Of a stretch of 48,435 bases of DNA, positions 34,768-43,957 are shown piece after piece; positions within the stretch are counted from its first letter, which is position 1, and each line of letters begins with the position of its first letter. Both the position numbers and the translations under genes were made by a program. The notes under the pieces are model-generated. The model did no database searches. It saw only the letters and a program-made list of their open reading frames with translations, and was not told the origin of the DNA. Source of the DNA: Propionibacteriales bacterium (GTDB lineage Bacteria > Actinomycetota > Actinomycetes > Propionibacteriales > Nocardioidaceae); contig WHTJ01000023.1 in assembly GCA_009377795.1 (NCBI GenBank), positions 1 through 48,435 of the forward strand. The letters run 5' to 3'.

Positions 34768-36171
34768 CTAGCCGCGGGCCGCGGCCCGGACGATCTCCAC
34801 GGCCTCGCGGACCCGGTCGGCGTGCGTACGGTGCCCGAGCACGCACAGCCGGAGCAGGTACCGGCCGTCGATCCGCGTACTGGAGAGGAAGACCCTCCGG
34901 GTCGCGTTGATCCGGTCCAGCAGGGCACGCTGGTCGTCGTCGGTCCCGTCGCGCCGCCGGAAGGTCACGACGCTCAGATCGGGAGGCCACGGGCACTCGA
35001 TCAACGGGTCCGCGGCGAGCGCGTCGTACGCCTCGGCGGCGAGGTCGAGCTTCTCGTCGAGCGCGTCCCGGAACGCGGCGACCCCATGCAGATGGAGCGG
35101 CAGCCACAGCCGCAGCCCGCGGAAGTCGCGCGTGAGCTCGGGTCCGAGGGTGTTGTAGTCCGGGAGCTGCTCCCCGGCGTCCAGGTCCTGCAGGTAGTCG
35201 CCTTCGCCGGTGAACGCCGTGCGGAGGGTGACCTGGTCGCGGACCAGGAGTATGCCGGTGCCGTACGGCAGGAACATGCCCTTGTGCGGATCGAGTACGA
35301 CGGAGTCCGCGACGTCGATGCCGGTGAGCCGCTCACGACCACGGTCGGTGAGCCGGAAGAACCCGCCGTACGCCGCGTCGACGTGGAACCACAGGCCCTC
35401 CCGCTGGGCGAGCGCACCCAGCCCGGGCAGCGGATCGACGGTGCCGGTGTTGGTCGTGCCCGCCGTACCGACCAGGACGAACGGACGGAGCCCGGAGGCC
35501 CGATCCGCCGCCACCATCTTCTCCGCCGCGCCGACGTCCATGCGCAGGTCGCTCGTCGTCGGCACCACGCGAACCGCGGCGGCCGGAAACCCCGCGATCC
35601 GCGCCGCCTTCGCCAGGCACAGGTGGGTATGCGGCGTGGTGTAGATCGTGCCGCCGGCGATGTCCTCGCCGAGCCGGTCATGCCTGGCCGCGACCATCGC
35701 CGAGAGGGTCGCGATCGAACCGCCGGTGGTCGCGACCCCGACGGCGCCGGCGGGCAGTCCGAACTCGCCGCACAGCCAGCGCATCACGCCGTGCTCCAGC
35801 GCCACGGGACCCGGCGCCAGTCCGGAGATGCCGGTGTAGCGGTTGAGGGCGTTGGCCAGCAGCTCGGCCAGGGCGGACGTGATCAGCCCGCCACCGGGGA
35901 TGTACGCGAGATAGCTCGGCCCCGCGGTCTCCACGGACTTCTCCGCGGCCCGCCGGAACCGGTCCAGGAGCACGCCGAAATCGCCGGGCTCCTCCGGTGG
36001 CGGCCGAAGCAGCTCGGCCACCAGCGAGTCGCGGTCGCCGGTGTCGAACGAGGGCGCCTTGGGCAGGCCGTCGACGAAGTCGGTGATGGCCTCTAGGGAC
36101 TGTCGCCCCATCTCGAGGGTGTCGGCTCGGCTGGGTTCCAAGGGGCGGGGTTCCAGTGGGTAGAGCGTCAC
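34768..36171 (-). CDS. PLP-dependent decarboxylase (aromatic amino acid/group II family)
   Basis: 467-aa fold-type I enzyme. Substrate-side AYIPGGGLITSALAELLANALNRYTGI, GVATTGGSIATLSAMVAARH, the PLP-contact HVDAAYGGFF (Asp-x-Ala) and the Schiff-base Lys in LDPHKGMFLPYGTG mark aromatic-L-amino-acid/tyrosine decarboxylase relatives. The amine product cannot be told. It sits between folE and folP, with its own TAGCCT 6 nt before the GTG and a repeat element just upstream, so it looks like an insertion rather than a folate gene. Confidence 0.9.
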   Translation of the reverse strand: MTLYPLEPRPLEPSRADTLEMGRQSLEAITDFVDGLPKAPSFDTGDRDSLVAELLRPPPEEPGDFGVLLDRFRRAAEKSVETAGPSYLAYIPGGGLITSALAELLANALNRYTGISGLAPGPVALEHGVMRWLCGEFGLPAGAVGVATTGGSIATLSAMVAARHDRLGEDIAGGTIYTTPHTHLCLAKAARIAGFPAAAVRVVPTTSDLRMDVGAAEKMVAADRASGLRPFVLVGTAGTTNTGTVDPLPGLGALAQREGLWFHVDAAYGGFFRLTDRGRERLTGIDVADSVVLDPHKGMFLPYGTGILLVRDQVTLRTAFTGEGDYLQDLDAGEQLPDYNTLGPELTRDFRGLRLWLPLHLHGVAAFRDALDEKLDLAAEAYDALAADPLIECPWPPDLSVVTFRRRDGTDDDQRALLDRINATRRVFLSSTRIDGRYLLRLCVLGHRTHADRVREAVEIVRAAARG

Positions 36172-36194
36172 ACCGCAAGGCTAGGCGACCCCAA

Positions 36195-36238
36195 CTCGCG
36201 CCGAGATTGCAGAACCAGATGTGCAATCTCGGCGCGAA
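36195..36238. repeat. Dispersed palindromic repeat, locus 5; probable folE terminator
   Basis: Arms TCGCGCCGAGATTGCA (36196-36211) and TGCAATCTCGGCGCGA (36222-36237) form a 16-bp perfect stem with a 10-nt loop. It lies 9 nt after the folE stop codon and 12 nt before the -10 of the downstream decarboxylase. There is no T-run. Confidence 0.8.
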
Positions 36239-36246
36239 AGAAGGGG

Positions 36247-36942
36247 TCAGCCGATGATCAGGCTCATCGCCTCGGCCCGGGTGGCGGGGTCGCGGAGCTG
36301 ACCGCGTACGGCGCTGGTGACGGTCTTCGAACCGGGCTTGCGGACGCCGCGCATGGTCATGCACAGATGCTCCGCCTCGATCACGATGATGACGCCGCGC
36401 GGATGCAGGATGCGCACCAGCGCGTCCGCGATCTGCGTGGTGAGTCGCTCCTGCACCTGCGGCCGCCTGGCGAACACGTCGACCAGCCGGGCCAGCTTGG
36501 ACAGCCCACAGATCTCGCCCTTCCGGCTCGGGATGTAGCCGATGTCGCACACCCCGGTGATCGGAACCAGATGATGCTCACACATGCTCCAGACCTCGAT
36601 GCCCTTGACCAGCACCATCTCGTCGTGCCCGACGTCGAAGGTCGTGGTGAGCACGTCCTCCGGCTGCATGTGCAGTCCGGAGAACATCTCGGCGTACAAC
36701 CTGGACACCCGTCCGGGAGTGTCCTTGAGCCCGTCCCGGTCCGGGTCCTCGCCGACGGCGATCAGCAGCTCGCGTACCGCCCGCTCCGCGCGGTCGTGAT
36801 CGAACGGCGGCACCTCGCGGTCGGGCAGCTCACACCCGTCGCGCAGCGGACCGACCTCGTCGAGTTGCTCGTCGGGCTCGTCGGCCACCGCGTGGAGGGG
36901 CCAGTCGGGGTGCTCACCAGGCCCGGAAGGGTTATCGCTCAC
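36247..36942 (-). CDS. folE: GTP cyclohydrolase I
   Basis: 231-aa first enzyme of pterin/folate synthesis. [23 protein letters not shown] contains the zinc Cys-His-His set; [16 protein letters not shown] and [23 protein letters not shown] with the second zinc Cys complete the site. The first 45 residues are an extra acidic N-terminal extension. The GTG begins 2 bp after the ftsH stop, so the two are coupled. It is separated from the rest of the folate genes by the PLP decarboxylase. Confidence 0.96.
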   Translation of the reverse strand: MSDNPSGPGEHPDWPLHAVADEPDEQLDEVGPLRDGCELPDREVPPFDHDRAERAVRELLIAVGEDPDRDGLKDTPGRVSRLYAEMFSGLHMQPEDVLTTTFDVGHDEMVLVKGIEVWSMCEHHLVPITGVCDIGYIPSRKGEICGLSKLARLVDVFARRPQVQERLTTQIADALVRILHPRGVIIVIEAEHLCMTMRGVRKPGSKTVTSAVRGQLRDPATRAEAMSLIIG

Positions 36943-36944
36943 GA

Positions 36945-38948
36945 TCAGGGTCCAGGCGAGGGGGGATTGGGTGCCGGACCGGTCTGCACGTCGGCACCGC
37001 CCTCGACCGGCCCGATCACGATCCCCGGTCCGTCACCGTTGGGGCTGGACGGCGTCAGCGCGACCGGCGGCTTGTCCGAGGGCACCCGGTTGGGGGAGCC
37101 GGTCCAGGCCGGGCGTTCCGGGCGTATGACGAGGTCGGCGAACAGCTCCGCGAGCTCCCTGCGATCGAGCGACTCCCGCTCCAGCAGAGCCAGGACCAGG
37201 TTGTCCAGCACCTCGCGGTTGTCGTTCAGGATGTCGAACGCCTCCTGATGCGCGTTGACGATCAGGGTGTTGACCTCCTCGTCGACGATCGCGGCGATCT
37301 CCTCGGAGTAGTTGCGGCTATGCCCGATGTCACGCCCGACGAACGGCTCGGCGTCCTCGTCGCCGAGCTTCACCGCACCCAGCCGCTCGCTCATCCCGTA
37401 GCTCGTCACCATCGAGCGGGCCAGCTTGGTGGCCTTCTCGATGTCGTTCGAGGCGCCCGTGGTGGGGTCGTGGAAGATCAGCTGCTCGGCCGCGAGACCG
37501 CCCATGGCGTATGCGAGCTGGTTCAACAGCTCGTTGCGCGACTGGGAGTGCCGGTCTTGCTCCGGCAGCACCTGCGTGTAGCCGAGTGCCCGGCCCCTGG
37601 GCAGGATGGTCACCTTGGTGACCGGGTCGGTCCCCGGCAGGGCCGCGGCCACCAGCGCGTGGCCACCCTCGTGGTACGCCGTGAGCTGCTTCTCCTTCTC
37701 GGTCATCAGGTGCGAGCGCTTCTGCGGGCCCATGCTCACCCGGTCGATGGCCTCGTCGAACGTCACCGCGTCGATCAGCTTCGCGTTGTTGCGCGCCGTG
37801 AGCAGGGCGGCTTCGTTCAGCACGTTGGCCAGGTCGGCGCCGGTGAAGCCCGGCGTACGGCGCGCCACCGCCCGCAGGTCGACGTCCTCGGCCATCGGCT
37901 TGCCACTCGCGTGTACCTCGAGGATCTGCTGCCGGCCATCGATGTTGGGCGCGCTGATGCCGATCATCCGGTCGAACCGGCCAGGGCGCAACAGCGCCGG
38001 GTCGAGTACGTCGGGACGGTTCGTGGCCGCGATCAGGATCACCCCACCGCGGACGTCGAAGCCGTCCATCTCGACCAGCAGCTGGTTCAGGGTCTGCTCG
38101 CGCTCGTCGTGACCGCCCCCCATGCCAGTGCCCCGGTGGCGACCGACCGCGTCGATCTCGTCGATGAACACGATGGCCGGGGCGTTCTCCTTGGCCTGCT
38201 CGAAAAGGTCGCGCACCCGAGACGCACCGACACCGACGAACATCTCCACGAAGTCGGAGCCGGAGATGCTGAAGAACGGTACGCCGGCCTCACCGGCGAC
38301 CGCGCGGGCGAGCAGCGTCTTGCCGGTGCCCGGCGGGCCGAACAGCAGCACGCCCTTGGGGATCTTGGCGCCCACGGCCTGGAACTTCGCCGGCTCCTCC
38401 AGGAACTCCTTGATCTCCTCGATCTCCTCGACCGCCTCGTCGGCGCCGGCGACGTCGGAGAAGGTGGTCTTCGGCATGTCCTTGGTGACCACTTTGGCCT
38501 TGGACTTGGCGAACTGCATGATGCGGCCGCCGCCGCCCTGCATCTGGTTGAGCAGGAACAGGAAGATCACCACGATGAGCACGAACGGCACCAGGCCGAG
38601 GAGCAGAGACACGAGCGTGCTCTGCTTGGGCACCTCGACGTCGTACCCCTCCTCCAGGTTGCCCCGCTCCTGCTGGTTCTCGATCTCGTCCAGGATCCGT
38701 ACGCCCTGGCCGGCGAGCCACTGCGCCTCGATCTTGTCCCCGTTGTCGAGCGTGGCCTGAACCATCTGGTCGCCGTCGGTGAGCACGATGCTCTCGACCG
38801 ACCCGTCCTGGAGCTTCGCGATCAGCTCGTTGGTCTCGACCTCTTCGTACTCGCCGCCAGAAGAGAAGTACTGCAGCATGAGCACAACCGAGACGACGCC
38901 GAGGATGATCCACATCAACGGCCCGCGGAATAAGCGCCTCATGTCCAT
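36945..38948 (-). CDS. ftsH: ATP-dependent zinc metalloprotease FtsH
   Basis: 667-aa membrane AAA protease for quality control of membrane proteins. Two transmembrane helices (about 9-27 and 112-133), Walker A GPPGTGKT (204-211), SRH region [18 protein letters not shown], and zinc motif HEGGH (426-430; HEAGH in many bacteria). The tail from about 605 is Pro/Ser/Gly rich. Start ATG 38948 ([10 protein letters not shown]) matches the family; the frame is open via TTG to 38996. A TAGGTT -10-like box lies at 39024-39029. It follows hpt by 186 bp. Confidence 0.97.
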   Translation of the reverse strand: MDMRRLFRGPLMWIILGVVSVVLMLQYFSSGGEYEEVETNELIAKLQDGSVESIVLTDGDQMVQATLDNGDKIEAQWLAGQGVRILDEIENQQERGNLEEGYDVEVPKQSTLVSLLLGLVPFVLIVVIFLFLLNQMQGGGGRIMQFAKSKAKVVTKDMPKTTFSDVAGADEAVEEIEEIKEFLEEPAKFQAVGAKIPKGVLLFGPPGTGKTLLARAVAGEAGVPFFSISGSDFVEMFVGVGASRVRDLFEQAKENAPAIVFIDEIDAVGRHRGTGMGGGHDEREQTLNQLLVEMDGFDVRGGVILIAATNRPDVLDPALLRPGRFDRMIGISAPNIDGRQQILEVHASGKPMAEDVDLRAVARRTPGFTGADLANVLNEAALLTARNNAKLIDAVTFDEAIDRVSMGPQKRSHLMTEKEKQLTAYHEGGHALVAAALPGTDPVTKVTILPRGRALGYTQVLPEQDRHSQSRNELLNQLAYAMGGLAAEQLIFHDPTTGASNDIEKATKLARSMVTSYGMSERLGAVKLGDEDAEPFVGRDIGHSRNYSEEIAAIVDEEVNTLIVNAHQEAFDILNDNREVLDNLVLALLERESLDRRELAELFADLVIRPERPAWTGSPNRVPSDKPPVALTPSSPNGDGPGIVIGPVEGGADVQTGPAPNPPSPGP

Positions 38949-39055
38949 TCGCCCGGAGCGACGCTCCAGTTCCTCCTTCTGGGTGATACCCGGCAAATCC
39001 GGAGTACTCGACGGTACACCGGTAACCTAAGTATCGCTCGCCCCGAACCCCGGGG

Positions 39056-39102
39056 AAAATCCCCATCTGGGTTTGCGTGCCAGGGCGGCGCGCAAATGGG
39101 GA
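39056..39102 (-). terminator. Candidate intrinsic terminator after hpt
   Basis: On the minus strand TCCCCATTTGCG (from 39102) pairs with CGCAAA and ATGGGGA, with a 13-nt loop and a 5-nt bulge, and is followed by TTTT. It lies about 30 nt after the hpt stop, upstream of the ftsH promoter region, and would separate hpt from ftsH. Confidence 0.5.
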
Positions 39103-39134
39103 GATTCCCGCAGCGAGGGGACGCCGTGCGGCCC

Positions 39135-39686
39135 TTACGAGTACACGTGCGGAGCAAGGGTTCCCACGCAGCGCAGGTTCCGGTACCGCTCAGCGTAGTC
39201 CAGGCCGTACCCGACCACGAAGTCGTTGGGGATGTCGAAGCCGACGTACTTCACCTTCACCGCCATCCGCTGCGCCTCCGGCTTGCGCAGCAGGGTGAAC
39301 ACCTCGGTGGACGCCGGACCGCGGGAGGCGAGGTTGGAGAGGAGGTACGAGAGCGTCAATCCGGTGTCGATGATGTCCTCGACCACGAGCACGTGCTTGC
39401 CGTTGATGTCGGTGTCGAGGTCCTTGAGGATGCGGACCACGCCGGACGAGGAGGTTCCGGTGCCGTACGACGAGATGGCCATCCAGTCCATCTCCACATG
39501 CCGCTTCAATGACCGCGCCATATCGGCCATCACCATCACGGCGCCGCGGAGCACACCCACGAGCAGGAGCTCCTTGCCGGCGTAGTCCCGCTCAATCTCC
39601 TGAGCGAGCTCCGTAGTTCGGCGCTGGATCTGCTCCTCGGTCAGCACCACCTCGGTGAGGTCATCGTCGACGTGCTCAGCTTCCAC
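39135..39686 (-). CDS. hpt: Hypoxanthine phosphoribosyltransferase
   Basis: 183-aa type I PRTase for purine salvage. ELLLVGVLRGAVMVMADMAR, MDWMAISSYGTGTSSSG (flexible loop), the PRPP motif VLVVEDIIDTGLTLSYLL and YVGFDIPNDFVVGYGLDY are all canonical. The frame is open to 40220, antisense to tilS; the GTG at 39686 begins the family region. It lies 50 bp after tilS, a usual tilS-hpt-ftsH order. Confidence 0.96.
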   Translation of the reverse strand: MEAEHVDDDLTEVVLTEEQIQRRTTELAQEIERDYAGKELLLVGVLRGAVMVMADMARSLKRHVEMDWMAISSYGTGTSSSGVVRILKDLDTDINGKHVLVVEDIIDTGLTLSYLLSNLASRGPASTEVFTLLRKPEAQRMAVKVKYVGFDIPNDFVVGYGLDYAERYRNLRCVGTLAPHVYS

Positions 39687-39736
39687 GGGCGTCAGCCTTG
39701 CACAAGCCCGGCAAATCGGCACACCCGGTGCCCGGT

Positions 39737-40789
39737 TCAGGCGCCGAACCGGAGCACGCCGCGCGCCCTCGACACCCGCACCCCGCCGGGCAGATCCACG
39801 CCTCGTTGACCGCGCCAATCCATGACCAGGCCGTCCATCGCGTCGACGTGCCGCGCGAAGAGCTCGGTCGCCGGGGCCCCGGCCTCGAGCGCGGCGAGGC
39901 GCAGGACGCGGGTGCGTACGGCGGGCGGCAGCGCGGTGAGCGTGGCGACGTCGAGTCCGACCCGCGGGCGGTCGTCGTCCGTGCGGTCGTCGTCGGGACG
40001 GCCGTCCGTGCGGCTGTCCGCGAGCGCGGCGCCGGCCAGCGCGTCCAGGGCATCCGCGTCGTCGCGGAGCAGGTCGGCGGTACGGGCCAGCGCGTCGACG
40101 ATCCCGGGGCCGAGCTCGCGCTCGAGGAGCGGCAACACCCGGTCGCGTACCCGGGCCCGGGTGTAGGCCGGGTCGGCGTTCTGCGGGTCCCGCCAGACTT
40201 CGAGCGACTCGGCCGCGCACGCCTTCTCGGTCGCCGCCCGCGGTACGTCGAGCAGCGGACGGCGGTAGCGCCCCGACCGCGGCGCCATGCCGCCGAGCGA
40301 GCGGGCGCCGGACCCGCGAGCCAGACCGAGCAGCACGGTCTCGGCCTGGTCGTCGCGGGTGTGTCCCAGGAGCACGCAGGCGGCCTCATGGCGTTCCGCG
40401 GCGGCTTCGAGAGCGTCGTACCGGGCCCGGCGGGCCGCCGCCTCGGGCCCACCGGCGTTCGCGGGTACGTCGACCCGGATCACGTCGACCGGATCGAGGC
40501 CCAGCGACCGGAGCTGTTCGGCGGCCCGCGCGGCAACCCGGTCGGATCCGTCCTGCAGGCCGTGGTCGACCACGGCTGCACCGACCCGCCAGCCGGCCCG
40601 GCGCGACTCGAATCGGGTGGCCATCGCCAGTGCGGTCGAGTCCGGTCCTCCGGAGCAGGCGACGAGTACGAGCCGGCCGGGGCCGACGTCCGACATTGCG
40701 CCGCGGACCGCCCGCCGTACGTCCGCGACCGCGGGATCGAGCCGTCCCCGGCGTACGGGCGACCGCGGGTCTCGGACCTCCGGGCTCAC
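39737..40789 (-). CDS. tilS: tRNA(Ile)-lysidine synthetase
   Basis: 350-aa N-type ATP-pyrophosphatase that converts C34 of the AUA-reading tRNA-Ile to lysidine, essential for decoding. The P-loop SGGPDS is at residues 46-51, and [14 protein letters not shown] and [22 protein letters not shown] follow, with [16 protein letters not shown]. The C-terminal domain is short, common in actinobacteria. The GTG start lies 15 bp after the metalloprotease stop. Confidence 0.95.
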   Translation of the reverse strand: MSPEVRDPRSPVRRGRLDPAVADVRRAVRGAMSDVGPGRLVLVACSGGPDSTALAMATRFESRRAGWRVGAAVVDHGLQDGSDRVAARAAEQLRSLGLDPVDVIRVDVPANAGGPEAAARRARYDALEAAAERHEAACVLLGHTRDDQAETVLLGLARGSGARSLGGMAPRSGRYRRPLLDVPRAATEKACAAESLEVWRDPQNADPAYTRARVRDRVLPLLERELGPGIVDALARTADLLRDDADALDALAGAALADSRTDGRPDDDRTDDDRPRVGLDVATLTALPPAVRTRVLRLAALEAGAPATELFARHVDAMDGLVMDWRGQRGVDLPGGVRVSRARGVLRFGA

Positions 40790-40804
40790 GATCGCAACCC
40801 GACC

Positions 40805-41881
40805 TCAGCCGTGTACGCGGCGCACCCAGGCGGCCGGATCGCCGATCTCCGGCTTGCTCGGCAACGCCTCCGGCGAGCTCCAGACCCGGTTGAAGCCGTC
40901 CATCCCGACCTCGTCGACGACACCGCGCACGAACTTGGCGCCGTCGCGGTACTGCCGCATCTTGGCGTCGAACCCGAGCAGCCGGCGGAGCAGCTGGTCG
41001 AGTGTGCCGCCGCCCTGCCGGCGCTGGTTGAACTTCGTCCGGATGGTGTCGACAGTCGGGATCACGTCCGGGCCGACGCCGTCCATCACCACGTCGGCAT
41101 GACCCTCCAGCAGCGACATCGCGGCGGTGATCCGGTCGACGACGGCGCGCTGCTCCGGGGTCTGGAAGAGGTCGATCACGGACACGTCCTGGTCACCGCG
41201 GGCCAGCCGGATCGCCCGCTCGAGCCCGTCCTTGGCCATCGCAGTCAGGTCGGCCGGATCGAGGCTGGTCGCGTCGACCAGCTCCTGGATCTCGCCCCGG
41301 AGGTGTTCGCGCAACCACGGTACGGCGGTGAACTGCACCCGGTGGGTCTCCTCGTGCAGGCATACCCAGAGCCGGAAGTCGTGCGGATCCACGGCCAGTT
41401 GGCGTTCGACGTGCACGATGTTGGGCGCGACGAGCAGCAGGCGGCCCGCCGTACCGGGCTGGTCGCCGTCCCAGAACGGGTCGAACTGACCGAGCACCTT
41501 GCCGGCCAGATATCCCAGCAAGGCGCCGGCCTCGAAACCCGTGATGCGGGAGCCGACGGCGGTCGACGCGGCCGACGGGGTTCGCTTCGCGGTCACTTTC
41601 TCGACAAGCGGACGCATCAGGACGCGGAACCCGTCGGCGTTCGCCTGCACCCAGCCCTCGCGGTCGATCACGGCGATCGGAGCCGACGCGGTGTCGGCGT
41701 GGAGTCCGGTGTACTCCCGGACGTGACCCTCGGACTCCTTGGCCCCGGCGCGGAGCTCGTCCACGATCTCCCGGGCCTCCTCGCGGCCGACCACGGGTCC
41801 GGGCCGTACGAGGCGCTGGCCGGTGGCCACCGCGAGATCCCAGTCCACCATCTCCGGGCCGTCATACCGCGCATCCGTCAT
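40805..41881 (-). CDS. Zinc-dependent metalloprotease (DUF2342, F420-biosynthesis-associated type)
   Basis: 358 aa, soluble. HEETH (176-180, in LWVCLHEETHRVQF) is the zinc motif, and a later LLEGHADVVMDGVG supplies a likely third ligand Glu. The family is annotated as coenzyme F420 biosynthesis associated or zinc-dependent metalloprotease; it lies next to tilS and dacB in many actinobacteria. TACGGT lies 7 nt upstream of the ATG. The substrate is unknown and the F420 link is only by annotation. Confidence 0.88.
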   Translation of the reverse strand: MTDARYDGPEMVDWDLAVATGQRLVRPGPVVGREEAREIVDELRAGAKESEGHVREYTGLHADTASAPIAVIDREGWVQANADGFRVLMRPLVEKVTAKRTPSAASTAVGSRITGFEAGALLGYLAGKVLGQFDPFWDGDQPGTAGRLLLVAPNIVHVERQLAVDPHDFRLWVCLHEETHRVQFTAVPWLREHLRGEIQELVDATSLDPADLTAMAKDGLERAIRLARGDQDVSVIDLFQTPEQRAVVDRITAAMSLLEGHADVVMDGVGPDVIPTVDTIRTKFNQRRQGGGTLDQLLRRLLGFDAKMRQYRDGAKFVRGVVDEVGMDGFNRVWSSPEALPSKPEIGDPAAWVRRVHG

Positions 41882-41903
41882 GCCGACAACCGTACGTCGT
41901 CCC

Positions 41904-43376
41904 CTATCGGGCGCAGCCGCAGGACGCGACGCCGGCGGCCAGGGTGTCCAGGGCGGCCCGCGCGCCGAGCGTCCTCGGCCGTTGCACGCGATCCGCGACC
42001 GCGACGAAGGTCAGCGCCGCACCGTCGCGATCGAGCACCACCCCGGCGTACGCGGTCACGCCCGACAGCGTGCCGGTCTTCAGCCGGGCGACGCCCAGTC
42101 CGGCGTCGGCGCGGACCTCGAACCGGTCCGCCCCGGTCCCGATGAAGCCGGCCACCGGGAGGCCGGCCACGACCGGGCGCAGGTCCGGCTGATCCGGCGA
42201 CGACGCCAGCCGCAGGGTGTCGGCCAGGGCATCGAGGGTCAGCCGGTTCTTCCGCGACAACCCACTGCCGTCGAAGAACCGCGTGCCCGAGAGGTCGACT
42301 CCGAGGCGCTTCAGCGTGCGGCGTGCGACGTCCACCCCCGCGGCGAAGCTGCCCGGACGACCGGTCGCCAGCGCCACGTGCCGCAACAGCACCTCGGTCG
42401 TCTCGTTGTCGCTGACCTCGAGCAGGTGCTGCACGATCTGCGCGAGCGGAGGCGACTCGACGCTCGCGAGCGTGCGCGACCTCGCGGGGGCCCGCCGGTG
42501 GTCCGGTGAGTCGCGTACGTCGATCCCCGCCCGTCCGAGCGCCGCGGCGAATTCCTGCGCCGCGGCCAGGGACGGATCGGCCACCCGGGCGCCGAAACCG
42601 GCGGCGTCCTCCCCACGGTCCACCCAGAGCGCGGAGATCGGGCTCACCACGTGGCCGGATACGTAGCCGGGCTCCCAATGCGGGCTCTCGGCCGGCCCGG
42701 CGAACAGCGAGTCGTCGTACGCCAGCCGCACGCTCCGCACACCGCGCTCGCGCAGCTCTCGCGCCGTGCCGCGGGCGAGCCGCCGGATCGTGGCCGGCTC
42801 TGGATACGTCGGCTCTCCGTCGGTCGACGCCGTACGGGCCAGCAGCGGGTCGCCGCCCCCGACCAGCACGATCTCGCGCGGCCGTCGGCCCTGCACCACC
42901 TGGGTGGTGAACCGGTGATCTGGGCCGAGCAGCTCCAGCGCGGCCGTGGAGGGCAGCAACTTGAGGGTCGAGGCCGGAACGAACGAGTCGCCGCCGCCGA
43001 CGCGCAGCAGCTCGCGGTCCGTCGACAGGTCCTCCACCAGCACGCCCAGATGCCGGCCGAGGTCCCGGTACGCGAGACTGTCGGCGACGTGCCTGCGGAG
43101 CGCTCGTGGCGCGGGCCCGCGGCCGTGCGCCGGTTGGAGCACCGGACCGGCCACCTCGGCATTCGGCAGGTTCAGGTCCGCGGGCGGCGGTACGGCGGCC
43201 GGTGCCAGGGGCTCGCCGGGTCCCAGATAGCTGTCGGCCCATCCCATGACGTACGCCGCGTATCCCCCCGCGCCCACGAGCAACACAATTGTCAGGAGCA
43301 GGACGAGGGCGGTGCGTCCTGACTCACGGAGCGGCGGCCGGCGCCTGAGGTCTCCAGCGCCTGTCGACACGGGCAC
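41904..43376 (-). CDS. dacB: D-alanyl-D-alanine carboxypeptidase/endopeptidase (PBP4, S13 family)
   Basis: 490-aa secreted peptidoglycan hydrolase trimming cross-links. One anchoring helix (about 22-44), then the penicillin-binding motifs: STLK (136-139, nucleophile Ser in PASTLKLL), SDN in LLEVSDNETTE, and KTGT in ARLKTGTLSG. The Pro/Ala-rich segment after the anchor and the VSPISALWVDRG insert are typical. GGAGG precedes the GTG start. It is divergent from ppa, 82 bp apart. Confidence 0.95.
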   Translation of the reverse strand: MPVSTGAGDLRRRPPLRESGRTALVLLLTIVLLVGAGGYAAYVMGWADSYLGPGEPLAPAAVPPPADLNLPNAEVAGPVLQPAHGRGPAPRALRRHVADSLAYRDLGRHLGVLVEDLSTDRELLRVGGGDSFVPASTLKLLPSTAALELLGPDHRFTTQVVQGRRPREIVLVGGGDPLLARTASTDGEPTYPEPATIRRLARGTARELRERGVRSVRLAYDDSLFAGPAESPHWEPGYVSGHVVSPISALWVDRGEDAAGFGARVADPSLAAAQEFAAALGRAGIDVRDSPDHRRAPARSRTLASVESPPLAQIVQHLLEVSDNETTEVLLRHVALATGRPGSFAAGVDVARRTLKRLGVDLSGTRFFDGSGLSRKNRLTLDALADTLRLASSPDQPDLRPVVAGLPVAGFIGTGADRFEVRADAGLGVARLKTGTLSGVTAYAGVVLDRDGAALTFVAVADRVQRPRTLGARAALDTLAAGVASCGCAR

Positions 43377-43458
43377 CCTCCACTTGAGAAATCCATACCC
43401 CGGTAAGGGAGACTAGCTGACATCAGGCATCCGTCCATCGTGAGGAGAGGTCTGGGCC

Positions 43459-43947
43459 GTGGACTTCGACGTCACCATCGAGATCCCGAAGGGGCAGCGG
43501 AACAAGTACGAGTACGACCACGAGCTCGGCCGCCTGCGCCTCGACCGCACCCTCTTCACGTCCACGCAGTATCCGGCCGACTACGGCTTCGTCGAGAACA
43601 CCCTCGGCCAGGACGGCGATCCGCTCGACGCCCTCGTGGTGCTCCAGGAGCCGACGTTTCCCGGATGCCTGATCCGTTGCCGGGCGATCGGCATGTTCCG
43701 GATGAAGGACGAGGCCGGCGGCGACGACAAGGTCCTCTGCGTGCCGTCGACCGATCCGCGCATGGAGCATCTGCGCGACATCCACCATCTGGCGGAGTTC
43801 GACCGGCTGGAGATCCAGCACTTCTTCGAGGTCTACAAGGACCTAGAGCCCGGCAAGTCCGTCGAGGGCGCGACCTGGGTCGGCCGCAGGGAGGCCGAGG
43901 ACGAGATCCGGGCCTCGATGAACCGGCACGAGCCCGGCAGCGCCTGA
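43459..43947 (+). CDS. ppa: Inorganic pyrophosphatase (family I)
   Basis: 162-aa family I enzyme hydrolysing PPi and pulling biosynthesis forward. [49 protein letters not shown] holds the metal-binding Asp cluster, followed by [33 protein letters not shown] Shine-Dalgarno precedes the GTG at 43459. It is convergent with the damaged NlpC/P60 gene, 10 bp apart. Confidence 0.97.
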   Translation: MDFDVTIEIPKGQRNKYEYDHELGRLRLDRTLFTSTQYPADYGFVENTLGQDGDPLDALVVLQEPTFPGCLIRCRAIGMFRMKDEAGGDDKVLCVPSTDPRMEHLRDIHHLAEFDRLEIQHFFEVYKDLEPGKSVEGATWVGRREAEDEIRASMNRHEPGSA

Positions 43948-43957
43948 CTCGACGTAC

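Noticed and set aside
36195-36238. Insertion-sequence terminal inverted repeats
   Set aside because: No transposase or target duplication, and arms are only 10 nt apart.
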